Assembly: GCA_014905825.1 (NCBI GenBank)
Contig: JACGCN010000011.1
Span: 868,001 to 932,000 of the forward strand
Source: Lyophyllum atratum
Taxonomy: Eukaryota; Basidiomycota; Agaricomycetes; Agaricales; Lyophyllaceae
DNA length: 64,000 nt
Direction of reading: 5' to 3'
Made by a program: the position numbers and the translations under genes. Of this stretch, positions 1 through 10,141 are shown in pieces. Position 1 is the stretch's first letter. The number at the start of each line of letters is the position of its first letter. A model generated the notes under the pieces. That model saw only the letters and a program-made list of their open reading frames with translations. It was not told the origin of the DNA and ran no database searches.

Positions 1-3
1 TTT

Positions 4-561
4 TTGGTTCATGGTTATGAGTCAGACGCACGACTCGTGAACGCGTCGCGTTCACCAAACCCTAGTGTTGTGGGTGGCTACGACTGTAGCGAGACGCGCT
101 CCGCGTCTGCAAACATCGAATATCTGGTGTGTATGCGTCAGCTGGTTCCTTGTCAAACCAGTGACGAAGAGTCTTTGGGCAACGGTAGGCTGTCCAAAGG
201 CACTGTGGATGCACCCGAAATCCTGGCATATGATGTTAGGACGTACCGGTGTGAAGAGGAATGTGGTGACTTCTGTTATTATACGGAAGAGTTAGACCGA
301 GTTTCTGTAAATTCGGACGACTTTGTGGATGAGCCCATATCGGGTTCGGATTATGGTTCTGATCAATCCTCACGGAGTGATCAAGAGGAGGGGGGTAGTA
401 GTGTTGATTACTACAACACGGAGAACGAGGAAGGCGTCTATGAAGTCTATGAAGACGCTGATACTCAATATGAGCCTGACGATGGTTCAAACTATCATGA
501 CTCTGAACCTGATGAAGGTTCTGAGAGTAGTGACTTCTATTCTGATTCTGATGGCTATTAA
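4..561 (+). CDS. Acidic open frame of unknown function, possibly retroelement-related
   Basis: A 185-codon frame is open from the window edge to a TAA. I do not recognise it. The second half is very acidic and rich in Ser, Asp, Glu and Tyr, ending in a run of Asp/Ser/Tyr codons. The true start may lie outside the window. It lies about 540 bp upstream of a purine-rich tract and a TGTAAC start that look like the 3' end of an LTR retroelement, so it could be the tail of such an element or a degenerate gene caught in it. It could also be a chance frame: the opposite strand is partly open too. No catalytic motif is visible. Confidence 0.25.
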   Translation: MVHGYESDARLVNASRSPNPSVVGGYDCSETRSASANIEYLVCMRQLVPCQTSDEESLGNGRLSKGTVDAPEILAYDVRTYRCEEECGDFCYYTEELDRVSVNSDDFVDEPISGSDYGSDQSSRSDQEEGGSSVDYYNTENEEGVYEVYEDADTQYEPDDGSNYHDSEPDEGSESSDFYSDSDGY

Positions 562-1090
562 TGGTCATAGTAATCCTCCCTTCCTCCTCCCGTTCCTCGC
601 CGTTTCATGCCATACCTTACCAGTGGTAATCTCGTGTGTTGGCGTATTCTTACGTCAAATTAGTGCATAGGCCCGATCGCGACTTTTCCTACGTCGTAGC
701 GGCCCATATGCTGCTGAAACCCTTCCAGGATTAATGTCGGTGTCTTGTACACCTCCGGTGCTGGCCATATACAGTGGCGGAGTCATACGCCAATGAAGCA
801 TGGGCCATGAATCACCGGCTGACGACTTGGCGGACGACTGGACCAACCTTAGGGACTCAGGCACTAGTGTCAGGTCATCGTACCAGACCACACACCCACT
901 TGCAAAATGGCATGGACAAGACGAGTTGGGGGACCGAGTGGGAGGAATTTCTCTCACTCATGGGGGCATTTTTAATGCCCTTAACTTATTCTTTTCTCAC
1001 TTGTGACGTGTTTCACGTCGCATATACCACTCTTTCAAGTTCGCATATTGGAACTTGGTGTTTTGTTGAAGATTGCTATGCAATCTTAAA

Positions 1091-1410
1091 GGGGGGTATG
1101 TAACGGGTCACCTACCCATTACGGGTAGGTTGGTGTTATTTGGCAACGGCTTCTGCCGTTGCCTGGTTTTGTGTTGTTTACATGTTGTTTGTACGATAAG
1201 TTTTCGTGTCACTACCTACAGCAATAACCAGACTTGGTCAAGCTCTTTGGGTATTGCGAGAACTCCTGTAGCACCGCTACAGCACGGAAAATTGCCCGAT
1301 TCTTTTAATAATCTGACTTATTCCTATGTTATTTGCTATCTACCTCTCCTTCGCGGTTCCGTTCCGAGGATTAGATCTGATCTGATCGCGCCACCCATAT
1401 ATCAAACATA
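1091..1410 (+). repeat. Probable LTR of a Ty3/gypsy-like retroelement (right border unclear)
   Basis: A polypurine tract (AAAGGGGGG, 1088-1096) is followed two bases later by TGTAACGGG at 1099, the usual layout of a 3' LTR start. Inside lie two strong hairpins: ACCTACCC/GGGTAGGT near 1110-1130, and GGCAACGGC/GCCGTTGCC (1142-1150 with 1155-1163). An AT-rich tract that could serve as a promoter follows near 1300-1330. I could not find the matching CA end or the second LTR, so the right border is a guess. No reverse transcriptase or integrase frame is visible in the 1.1 kb to the left; the element would extend beyond the window. Confidence 0.4.
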
Positions 1411-1533
1411 TGGTGCGTCTTCCCTTTAGCGAGAGTCGGCAACACGACCACACCTCGGTAAGGCCCATGCATGCGTAATAAAGAGCCTCCTAACCACACT
1501 CCAATACTCATCAGATCCCCCATCATCTCGTAA

Positions 1534-2562
1534 ATGACAGACATGAACAAGTTAGCTGTTGGTGAGCCCAAGCCTTGTGGCTCGAGCTCAGAAACAGCTG
1601 AGGCTCTGCAACGTCTCGTCGCTGCACTCCAAGCCGCTGCCGATGGTGAGTCTATCCATCGTTCATCTGCTCTACATTAACTGACTAGACTATATATTTA
1701 GCTGCCGACCAGATACGTCTCCCCGTCCGAGTCGGTATGCATCCTAACCCGCTCGTTACCTACAACGCTGTTGACAATAAGTTCTATTTCCAGAAGGCAC
1801 GCGTGCTCTTGGGTGGTACAGCCTTGTCGAAACTGCCGACCTGCCTCAGCAGATGCGTGACATGTGCGACCGGCTCGGGTACCTGGTCTTGCAAGGTACG
1901 TTACGCGATCATTTGAAAATGGAGTCAACACTCATTATCAAATTACATCGGCATCCAGAGACGACTAGTCCGCGTGAGGCGCCTAGTGACGACAGATCGG
2001 TACCCCAGGAGGAGTCGGTCGCACAGGAGGAGCCATCGGATACCGTCTCCAGCAGTTCAACGGACTGGATGGAGGAGTTCAGTGTGAGCCCTTCAGACAT
2101 ACCAGGTACGACAATTACCCCTGTCCTATCTCGCTTCAGTCCGTCTCAATTATTTGCCATAAGCTGATATGGCCCCAGCGGTTGCTACATCTCCTGTGCC
2201 GCCTCCTCCTCAAGCTGTTGCGCATGGTGATCATGTGGTGAATGAGAACAGGTGGTACGCTGTGATCGTCGGGCGCAACCCCGGCGTGCATCGTGGCTCG
2301 TATGTCCCATTTATTTCAATATCGTAAATCAATATTGACTTCTGATTAATTTTCTAGCTATCACGTTGGGGCCAACACAAGCGGGATACCCGGTGGCTTT
2401 GCCCAGCGCTATGCAAGCGAGCTCACGGCTCAGGCAGCGTACAATGCGGCGCTGGCAAGTGGTAGTGTTTACCGGGTCACCTTCGATATGCACAGGGAGC
2501 GTCTCGGTGCGCCTCCCGGTCCCCCTCCCCCTCCCCCTCCCCCTTCCGCAGGCGCAGTTTGA
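1534..2562 (+). CDS. KDZ passenger protein with C-terminal RNase H1 N-terminal-like domain (copy A)
   Basis: Six exons (1534-1645, 1702-1734, 1794-1895, 1959-2105, 2179-2299, 2358-2562) give 239 aa with consistent phases. The N-terminal third has a short Cys/Ser-rich stretch and an Ala/Leu-rich helix. The middle is low complexity (Glu, Ser, Pro). Residues about 155-215 resemble the RNase H1 N-terminal / PF01693 fold (motifs RWYAVIVGRNPGVHRG and SGIPGGFAQRY), which in known proteins binds RNA/DNA hybrids or duplexes. No RNase H catalytic domain follows; the protein ends in a poly-Pro tail. A homologue with the same layout lies at 19030-20057. Both copies start at a TAAATGAC context, and exons 1-3 total 247 nt in each. 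Inferred role: nucleic-acid-binding accessory of the transposon. Confidence 0.8.
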
Positions 2563-2695
2563 TGAGTGTAGTTACGTACATAGTACATATAACTTGACTG
2601 TCGAAGTAGTCTGCTGTGCAGCATTAGTATACTTTGAATTGCATTCTTGTATCCATCCTTTCTATGGTGTGATCAACTAGGTCGTCTACTAAGTG

Positions 2696-3656
2696 CTACT
2701 GCTCATCAATTTCAAACCCTTCGCAGTCGCAGACCCCGTTACGGCACCGACTATCGCACCACCACTCGTGTACATCCTCTTCCTCGTCATCCTCTTCGCC
2801 GACCTCGGTGTTGCTTCGACCCTCCTCGGCAGTCTCCAGATCTTGATCTTCATCATCATTCACCTCGCTATTGCATCCTCCCTCCTCCCCAGTCTCCGTA
2901 GCAGTCTCCACCGCGCTCTCCTCGTCGGATAAATATTTCACCGTGCAAGGCCCTCCCAAGATCGACGTCTTCAGATCGATGGTCGTAATGCCCTTTACAA
3001 GGATTTCCACTAGCTCTATCTTGAGGTACCATAGCTCCTGCACCTTCCAAGCCTCTGGTGGTAGAGTTCCAGACATGTGGTGCAGCTTGCCCAGCAGTCG
3101 TCGTCCGGTACGAGCATGCCTGCCCAGGTTTGTTCTCCATTCATCTTCTCGACCCTCTTTTACCGCCACTTGAAACGACATCTCTAAACCTATATCCCAA
3201 TAGGTAACTCCACCCCACCCCTTTGCCCATTTGAGAATCGCCGTTTTGAACCTTTCCAGTCTTTCAAGCTCGGGAAACATCTCGAATTCGTCCTCATGCT
3301 GCCCTTGCCAGTCGACAAGGGAATCAACAATTTCATCCTGTAACTCGGCCGAATTGAGTCGGGGTGTCCACTCATCCTGCGGAGCGATTGCGGGTTCGAC
3401 AGTAGCAGTGTACGAGCCAGCTTCATCCATCGGTGTATCAGTAACTGTAGACACATGTTTCTTCTGTTCACGACGTCGGCGTTCTCGCTCACGGTTCTTT
3501 TCCTTCACCTCAGGATGCCTATATAGTACATTCATAATTTATTTGAGAGTACAATAATGACGATACATACTTCAAATAGTAACGCTGATGCTTTGTTAAT
3601 CCATCTGGGCCTTTCTTGGGTGATTTCTTCTCCTTCTCGGGCTTGTCAGTGGTCAT
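2696..3656 (-). CDS. Gene X, conserved KDZ passenger of unknown function (copy A)
   Basis: Two exons (3656-3571 and 3518-2696) give 302 aa; the phases fit exactly. I do not recognise the family. The N-terminus is strongly basic (a GLTKHQRYYLK motif across the splice site, then KEKNRERERRRREQKK) and could be a nuclear signal or DNA-binding tail. The middle holds a conserved core around KWAKGWGGVTYWDIGL, RHARTGRRLLGKLHHMSGTLP and the hydrophobic-rich ELVEILVKGITTIDLKTSIL. The tail is very acidic with a small Cys cluster (CRNGVCDC). Copy B at 18124-18991 keeps the intron position, the basic motif and the core. It is transcribed away from the TET/JBP gene, from a shared promoter region. Confidence 0.8.
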
Positions 3657-4140
3657 CGGTATGTCTGCAGTCATATTTCAAATGGCCATCAAGCTTCAGA
3701 TTGTGCAACCACTGTCGTGCGAACATACGAATGATCTTACAAGTCGAGCGACCATGTACGACCATGCCCGAATATAGGAATGGTCTTACACTTCAACTAG
3801 ATTCCATTATATTATTTTACGGTGCAGTTACTTCCGATGCATATGAGGATTTACATGACTTGAACCAGCACGACATTGCGGATTTCAGAGCCTGAAGACA
3901 AAAGACCAACCATGAGCGACCATGTGCGACCACACAGAATTTCGGGGTGGTCGCACAATTTCGGGTCATATAGCATGTGTTCTGAGGCGCCACATGTGCG
4001 ACCATACCTTGAACGCTTAATTTTGATCTCGGTTGACATGATTGCAGATTCGTTCCTAATTTAGTCGCATCCGATTCGCTCCTAATTTAGTTGCGTCCAG
4101 CTCTTTAAAACCAGCTGGTAAGTGGGCATCAGCTACCACA
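3657..4140. promoter_or_regulatory. Divergent promoter between gene X and TET/JBP of element A, with repeated TGCGACCA motif
   Basis: This 484-bp interval separates two divergent start codons. It holds at least six near-copies of NRCGACCA: 3748-3755, 3758-3765, 3916-3923, 3925-3932, 3997-4004 on the + strand and 3948-3955 on the - strand. Near the TET/JBP start there is a repeated TTCSTAATTTAGT pair (about 4050-4095) and a TTTAAAA box. A six-fold motif in a short promoter suggests a binding site. The factor is unknown, and the motif is not obvious in the corresponding region of element B. Confidence 0.5.
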
Positions 4141-5664
4141 ATGGCCTCTCATTTGAACTTCGTACCTGCTCCAGGTTGCATTGACACTGGCTTGCGTTTT
4201 CGAGACGGAAGTATGTTCCCAATTTTCCTCGGCCCGAACTTAGCCGCTGATCGTCCCAAACAGATCAAATCAAGCTTAAGCCCAAACCACCACCCGCCGT
4301 CGAGCCCATTGCCTCCATCCAGACTTCTTTCAACCTCGACGACCTTCCCAAATCCGCAAGCCACTGGATTGGACCTCATATATCACCTAAATCTCGTGAC
4401 CCACCAACGCTAGATGTTCTACTCGAGCAGGGTTTCCGCGTTGTAGAATGGGACGGCTGGTGCGTTCACTATCTCCTCATTATACGTGTAAAGGCTAACA
4501 GTGTGCGGGGAAGTATCCCACATGTTATTTTAGACAAGAAAGGCCGAATCTTTGGTGTTCTTGCAGGAAAGCCCGGTCCCGTTCCAACGCACCATCAGCT
4601 TTCGTTGCCGCAAGATTTGTCTTCCGATTTCACCGGCATGGACTGTTCAGACATGCCCCCGCTTGCTGGCCAGAGTGACTCAGACAACGAAGACACGGCT
4701 GCTGTTCTACCAGATGCGCAGTCATGGGAGGAAATCATCGATGGCTTCGAACACAAGCTCAACACCGCACGTTTCGATGGGCTGGCCTCCGGCGCATTCC
4801 CACCTCTTCCCGGTGACCATCGTCGGGGAAACTACTATACCCTGACCACCGGTATCTCGTTCGGAGGTGGACAGATGGTGCGTGGCTATTTTATTGGCCC
4901 TCGCTTTTGCCTGAGCACCCTTACTTCCACCAGATACCTAGCAACCTCCGAAATTCTCCTGAACACACAGCGCTCATCGACGACCTTCTCCAGGACCACA
5001 GTGTCGAGCGAGTCGCAGCCTTCCAATCTCGTATGTAACATACGATAGGTACATTATCTACATACAATATAACATGTGTCATACAGAAACGTTGGGAAAA
5101 TTCGCTCCTCGCTGATATGAGGATATCTGCATCGCACTTGCGCGCCTGGTTCTGGGGAAGAAGCGCGACGGGGGCGAGGAGCTTCGGGTCAACTTCGGTA
5201 CATCTGTGTACCCAGCCGCCACGTTCAACATCGGCCCGACCACCGTCTCCCTGCTGCATACGGACGGGCAAAACTCCAAGCACAACTTCTGTGCGCTTAC
5301 GGTCGCCGGCTCTTTCGACTCGAAACTGGGAGGGCATTTGATTCTCTACGATCTTGGCATCGTGATCGAGTTTCCGCGTGGTTCAACCATCCTTATTCCC
5401 TCTGCCCTCCTTCGCCATGCCAACACTGCTATTCAGCGGGGCGAGCGGCGCGTCTCATTCACGCAATTCTGCGCTGGCGGCCTCCTTCGATACGTGGGTC
5501 ATGGGTGTGCTACGGACACATCTATTAAAGACGCCAACCCGGATACCTGGAAAGCTATACTAGCAGAGATGGACACCAGTAGGGCACCCGGGGTAGACTT
5601 CTTCTCGAAGTTTCACGAGCTAGCGGCTGACCGCGCGGCGATGTTCCAGAACCTCGGGTTGTAG
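4141..5664 (+). pseudogene. TET/JBP-family 2OG-Fe(II) dioxygenase of KDZ element A, with one in-frame stop
   Basis: Five exons (4141-4210, 4264-4459, 4502-4877, 4934-5030, 5087-5664) make a 439-codon frame with consistent phases, broken only by a TGA at 5113-5115. The C-terminal half is a basidiomycete TET/JBP domain. It has the metal-binding HxD (HTD, codons from 5257), the GGHLILYDL and EFPRGSTILIPSALLRH segment with the second metal His at 5416, and the RRVSFTQFCAGGLLRYV segment expected to hold the 2-oxoglutarate Arg. Family members oxidise 5-methylcytosine in DNA, and fungal copies are known to travel with KDZ transposons. The stop lies between APR and YED, where copy B has KVYED. A product restarted downstream would keep the catalytic motifs but lose the N-terminal half. 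It lies about 330 bp upstream of the transposase, same strand. Confidence 0.82.
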
Positions 5665-5731
5665 TACGATTTCAAATGGATTATTTCCAATATACAAGTT
5701 TTTTTTTGATTGTGATTTTGCACCACATGTA

Positions 5732-5803
5732 GACATCGACCGCCTCCTATCGGAAGACATTGACCGACTCCTATCAGAAGATGTTTACCGACTCCCATCA
5801 GAG
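5732..5803 (+). repeat. 24-bp tandem repeat, three copies
   Basis: Three degenerate copies of a 24-bp unit (starting GACATCGACCGCCTCCTATC) begin at 5732, 5756 and 5780. They lie between the element A dioxygenase stop and the transposase start, so in the presumed transposase promoter. Function unknown. Confidence 0.7.
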
Positions 5804-5992
5804 GCGCTCCGAAACACCCACATGCAACGACCGGCACCCGGATCCTGTCGACCAAAGGCACATTCATCCTTTGGCTTCCAAGGCAATGTCCCGCCTCGTC
5901 AGACCTTCCTTCGCCCAACACCATTGTCCCCTCCTTCAGTCCGACTCCTCCTCATCCCCTTCCCCTCCGTCACAGTTTATGCACGCCTTACC

Positions 5993-8900
5993 ATGGCAAG
6001 TCGACCGCGGAAGAAAGCACGAGGGATGATCGCAGTAACGCCCGATGTGCCCCCTCCTCCATCCACAGACACCACCATTACCGCAACTCGATATCGCGTC
6101 CAACCGCTTACCCGCAACCTCGGAACGTCAACCAAAATATTCAGTGTCCCCACTCAGCACGCATCAGCCCCTACCCAAGTCCCTCCAGCGGATAACATTG
6201 AGTTTTGGAACAACGACACTCTCCCTGACTTGTCCGCACTCACCATCGATCCCACGCTCGATCCTGCATATCTCGCCGAGGTCGATGCTGAAAGAGTCAC
6301 TCCGAAGCGTACCAACATCCGGGCAAGTCTACATACACACATCTCTCTTCGTTTCTCTACTAACTGCCTGTTTCAGATCAATCCGCTCAAAAAATGGCTC
6401 GCGGATCGCGATCAGTACCTCGCCGAGTTTCTCCGACTCGAAGGTCGTGGAGGTCATCCCGATACCTGTCCTCGTCATTCAGGAGAGGAGTGTCATGCAT
6501 CCTACCGTTGCATCGACTGCTTTGGCGGGGAGCTCTTATGCCAGCCGTGCATGGTTTCTACGCACGGTACGAGCCCTCTTCATCGAATTGAGGTATGTTT
6601 ATTTCCATGTCATTCTCTGTACACCGACTAACAATTAATTCCTTAGCATTGGACAGGGAGATACTTCGAGAAGGTGACACTCAAGTCCCTCGGCCTTCGT
6701 GTCCAACTCGGCCACTTCCATAACGACACCTGCATCACTCCGACACGCGAGGATAATTTCGTTGTGGTTCACACGAATGGTATTCATGAGGTGGCTGTCG
6801 ACTTCTGCAACTGCGAGCAGAAGAAGGATTGGATTCTTCAGCTTCTTCGTTATCGGTGGCTCCCTGCTTCGGTCGATCGTCCACGGACCGCGGCAACTCT
6901 TTCCGTCCTCCAGCAGTTCCAGATGCTGAGCTTCGAGTCTAAAGCCTCTGCATTCGAATTTTACAACACCGTCAAGCGTCTCACTGACAATACTGGGGTA
7001 GATACTCCTAAGGTACGCATCACTTTAGATACTGAATTTCTCACATAGCTGATACACTGCAGGATCGTTATCGTCCGTTCTTGACGATGATACGCGAATA
7101 CCGCCACCTCAAGATGCTCAAGAGGACGGGACGAGGCCATGATTCGATGGGCACGGCAGCGACGAAGCCTGGAGAATGCGCAGTTCTCTGCCCAGCATGT
7201 CCTCAGCCAGGTATTAACTTGAAGGAGGGCTGGCGAAATGCTAGACCTGAGGAACGGTAAGTGCACAAACATATCAGCCAGATTTATATTGACCACTTGA
7301 ATGCATTAGGTTTCTCTACCGCCTTTTTCTTGCTATAGACGCGAATTTCCGTCTCAAGAGGAAAAATGTCTCCTCCTACGAAGCCGATCCCGGTTTGAGC
7401 CAAGGGTGGGCTTATTTCTTGCCCGAGGTGGAGTACAAGTCGTTCCTCAAGGTCTTCGACAAGCTAATTGTCCAGGAGGTCCGTCAATTTTCTTGAATCT
7501 TCTCCCATTATCTGACCCTAATTAAGCGCAGTACATGTTCCAGTCACAAGGCTGTTGACGCGGAACGAGCTACCAAGGGGCTCGCAGCGACTGGCGTAGC
7601 TGCAGTTGACTGCGCTAGACATGATGTCAAGCGACCACTGTCCGTTGCAGACTTAGTGGCGGGAGAACGGTATGTACATTCACTTTTCATGATCTTGCCC
7701 TAGTCCTAACAAATTTATGCAGTTATGTCTCGATGGACTCGGTGTTCCTGGGTTCTCTCAAAGCCGTCGAAGACCTTGTCGAGGTCGTGGTGTCTTATGA
7801 TATCTCATGCCAGTGGAGCAAACATGTCTGGGAACGTATGGCGAAGTATCCTCACAAGATGCGCATCAACGAATCCGGGGAGATGTTTTTCTATTTCTAC
7901 ATTCCCAAGTTCCATCTTCCTGCACACATCATGGCTTGCCAATCCCTGTACTCCTTCAACTTCAACCGTAATGTCGGCCGCACCGATGGCGAGGGCATCG
8001 AGCGGGGTTGGTCTCATATTAATCCTGTCGCAACTAGTACACCGGAAATGGGCCCTGGTAGCCGTCGCGACACGCTAGACGATCACTTCGGCGATTGGAA
8101 TTGGAAGAAGACATCCTTTATAGGTAAGTACTCATCACAACAAAATAACCTCCATGTCTGACAAAATTACCAGGTGCTTCTCTTCTTCGAAAGATTCGGG
8201 ATGCGGTCACGGAGGCGAATGAACATCGTCAGCTTCACCTAGAGTACGAGGCTGGGCTCACCAAGGAGATGGTCGATCGTTGGGCAGTCGAGTTGAACGC
8301 ATGGGAAGAGAGGGCGGATAATACACATAAGCCTAATCCGTATGATAGGAAGTATCAAGGTATGTCATACTGATTTACTTACCTTCCAGAGCTTTTGCTA
8401 ATATGTTTTGCAAGTGATCTCGCAGGACGCTGTTCGAAAGAAGCTCGCCATCCAGGAGGCTGAGGATACGAAGGCTGGCCGAGCGTATGCCCTACACGAG
8501 GAGGTTTCTGCCTCGCAGCTGTTGACAATGGGCATTGACTTTGAGGAAAAACAGTCAGTATTGATATATTATCCCTCTCCATGATGCTAATACGCTCCTA
8601 CTAGACGCCGACTGATTGTTGACCGTGCCGCTCTTGGCCAACATGCAACGGACAAGCAGAAGACGAAGCTTGTCACGCAATCCAACACCCTTTGCAGGAA
8701 GATCAAGGCCTGGATTTCGATTCAGCATCTCTACATGCCTGCACTTTCTGCTGTACGTGCGCGCGATGCTGAAGCTCATGACGACGACGACTTTGCGGCG
8801 AACATCTCCCTTTACCTTCCATCCTCTCCCAGCACCACTCCACCAATACCCTTCGACCGCCGTCTGTCGGAAATGGAATGGGACCTGCGCAACGCCCAAG

Positions 8901-9693
8901 CCAGTGACGCTCTGGCCGAGCTTCGGGACGGTCTTCGCCTTCGATCATACCTCTACATGGACAAGGACCGATTTCAGCGTGGACAGCGTCATAACACTCG
9001 GTCTCGGGGGATTATCGATCGGACGGAAGTCAGGATCACCGCTGCTGCGTCCAAGTACCGCGCTGCTCGTAAGGCTATTGGTGGGCTCGCTGCCTCATTG
9101 GGGAAGTTCGGGTGGGAGGACGTGTACCAGGAGCTCAAGGACCGCGATATCAGGGCTCTGAGCGAGGAAGATATTACGAAGGTCAGACGACCCGGTCCGG
9201 CTGAAGGTCATCGTGAGTTGTCCTGGATTTGGAAGAAGCTGGGGGATCTCGAGCTATATGACGAGCTACTGCAGGATGGTAAGCTTTTCCTGTATATTTC
9301 TATGCTACTAGCTAATATAATGTAACAGATCTACGGATTGAGTGGTGTAAGGGCAAGGCGAGGGCAGACAGATGGCAGGAGGAGGTGCTTCTGCTGTTGG
9401 AGGAAATGGGCCGCGTGGACCGTTTCCTCAGCTACAAGGCAGCAGAATGGACAGCGCATGCGGCATCCATCGTCAAGGTGGCCTTTTACGATGACGCGGC
9501 AACGGACGAGGGCAGGGCGGCCTACGCTCACGAGCAGGCAGCAATGTATCGCGCGATGCAGCGTCGCTGTGCTCATCTGTGGCGCCACGTACCTGCTTAT
9601 GTCGCGGCAGGGTCTGGATTGATCATCCCAAAGGACGTCGAGAACGCTGAACAGGACGACGACGATTTGGAGGGTGCGGAGGGCGGGCAGTAA
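5993..9693 (+). CDS. KDZ transposase with CxC2 zinc cluster (copy A), apparently intact
   Basis: Eleven exons (5993-6322, 6377-6592, 6647-7012, 7063-7256, 7310-7478, 7527-7669, 7723-8123, 8174-8359, 8415-8553, 8605-9278, 9329-9693) give 1,060 aa without a stop. Order: charged N-terminus; CxC2-type Cys/His cluster (CPRHSGEECHASYRCIDC, then LCQPCM); a conserved HW.G.YF block; the CPACPQPGINL motif; DANFRLKRKNVSS; the catalytic-core segments SYDISCQWSKHVWERM, IPKFHLPAHIMACQ and NVGRTDGEGIERGWS; a helical C-terminal part (MEWDLRNAQASDAL, LRIEWCKGKARADRW). KDZ enzymes are predicted RNase H-fold DNA transposases. The first intron starts with GC rather than GT (GCAAGT at 6323). Copy B aligns along its whole length. 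Confidence 0.92.
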
Positions 9694-10014
9694 TAATATA
9701 TTTGATGTACCTATACACCGTGCTATATACACCCCCGAAGTATTCCGCTCATTTGATCCGACTCCGTGCAATTTGTCGATGGCGGGTGAGTACCGATGGA
9801 TTGACTAAATTGGGCAGGCCGGCCAGCGAGGGTTTTCGCTTCGAAGAAGGCCAAATGCGGAAGAGGGGGCGCGGATGCTCCCAACGATGAGCTCGAGGAT
9901 GAGTGACGAAGCTACCCCGATTAGGAAATAGCGTCGGGATGGGCTTGCAGGAAGGGGAATACATCGGGACGGGCTTGCAGGAAGAGGGGAGTGCGGCTCT
10001 TACTTAGAGCTTAC
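9694..10014. other. Downstream region of transposase A
   Basis: About 320 bp without a convincing gene. A near-perfect direct repeat (CGGGAYGGGCTTGCAGGAAG) begins at about 9935 and 9965. The region lies inside element A, between the transposase stop and the subterminal array. Confidence 0.5.
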
Positions 10015-10141
10015 TTTGCGAAGTTGACTGTCTAATGAGAGGCAATGTTCACGAAGAACGGTTCTGAGTCTCAAATGTATTCGCGAAGTCTATTTGATCT
10101 GATCTGATCATATGTTCACGAACCACTGCCAGCCTCAGGTG
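10015..10141. repeat. Right terminus of element A: TTYRCGAA array and terminal repeat
   Basis: Four near-palindromic sites TTTGCGAA (10015-10022), TTCACGAA (10048-10055), TTCGCGAA (10080-10087) and TTCACGAA (10115-10122) are spaced 33, 32 and 35 nt apart. They are followed 19 nt later by the likely end CAGGTG at 10136-10141. Spacing and position mirror the TGTTTGCAAACA array of element B, but the motif differs. A GATCTGATCTGATC run lies between the last two sites. Probable transposase-binding subterminal repeats. Confidence 0.7.

Larger units (their letters stand above)
1534..10141 (+). mobile_element. KDZ element A (left end not found)
   Basis: This region carries four genes that recur in mirror image in element B: an RNase H1-N-like gene, gene X, a TET/JBP dioxygenase and a KDZ transposase. 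The right end is placed at 10141. Read inward from there, the sequence begins CACCTGAGGCTGG, matching the inward reading of element B's left end (CACCTGATACTG) at its first seven bases and at scattered later ones. Four TTYRCGAA sites lie at 10015-10122, in the same relative place as B's palindromes. No matching left end or poly-Glu gene was found before 1534, so the left part is outside the window or was replaced by the retroelement-like sequence. The 7-8 bp to the right (GCTTGTCA) would be the target duplication if the left flank were known. Confidence 0.75.

Noticed and set aside
236..568. 110-codon minus-strand frame rich in His, Gln and Asn
   Set aside because: It is the shadow of an acidic Asp/Glu-rich plus-strand frame; the composition is what the complement would give.
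1374..10110. GATCTGATCTGATC at 1376 and again at 10097 as possible left and right ends of element A
   Set aside because: A simple repeat without matching flanks; the rest of the two regions cannot be aligned as inverted termini.
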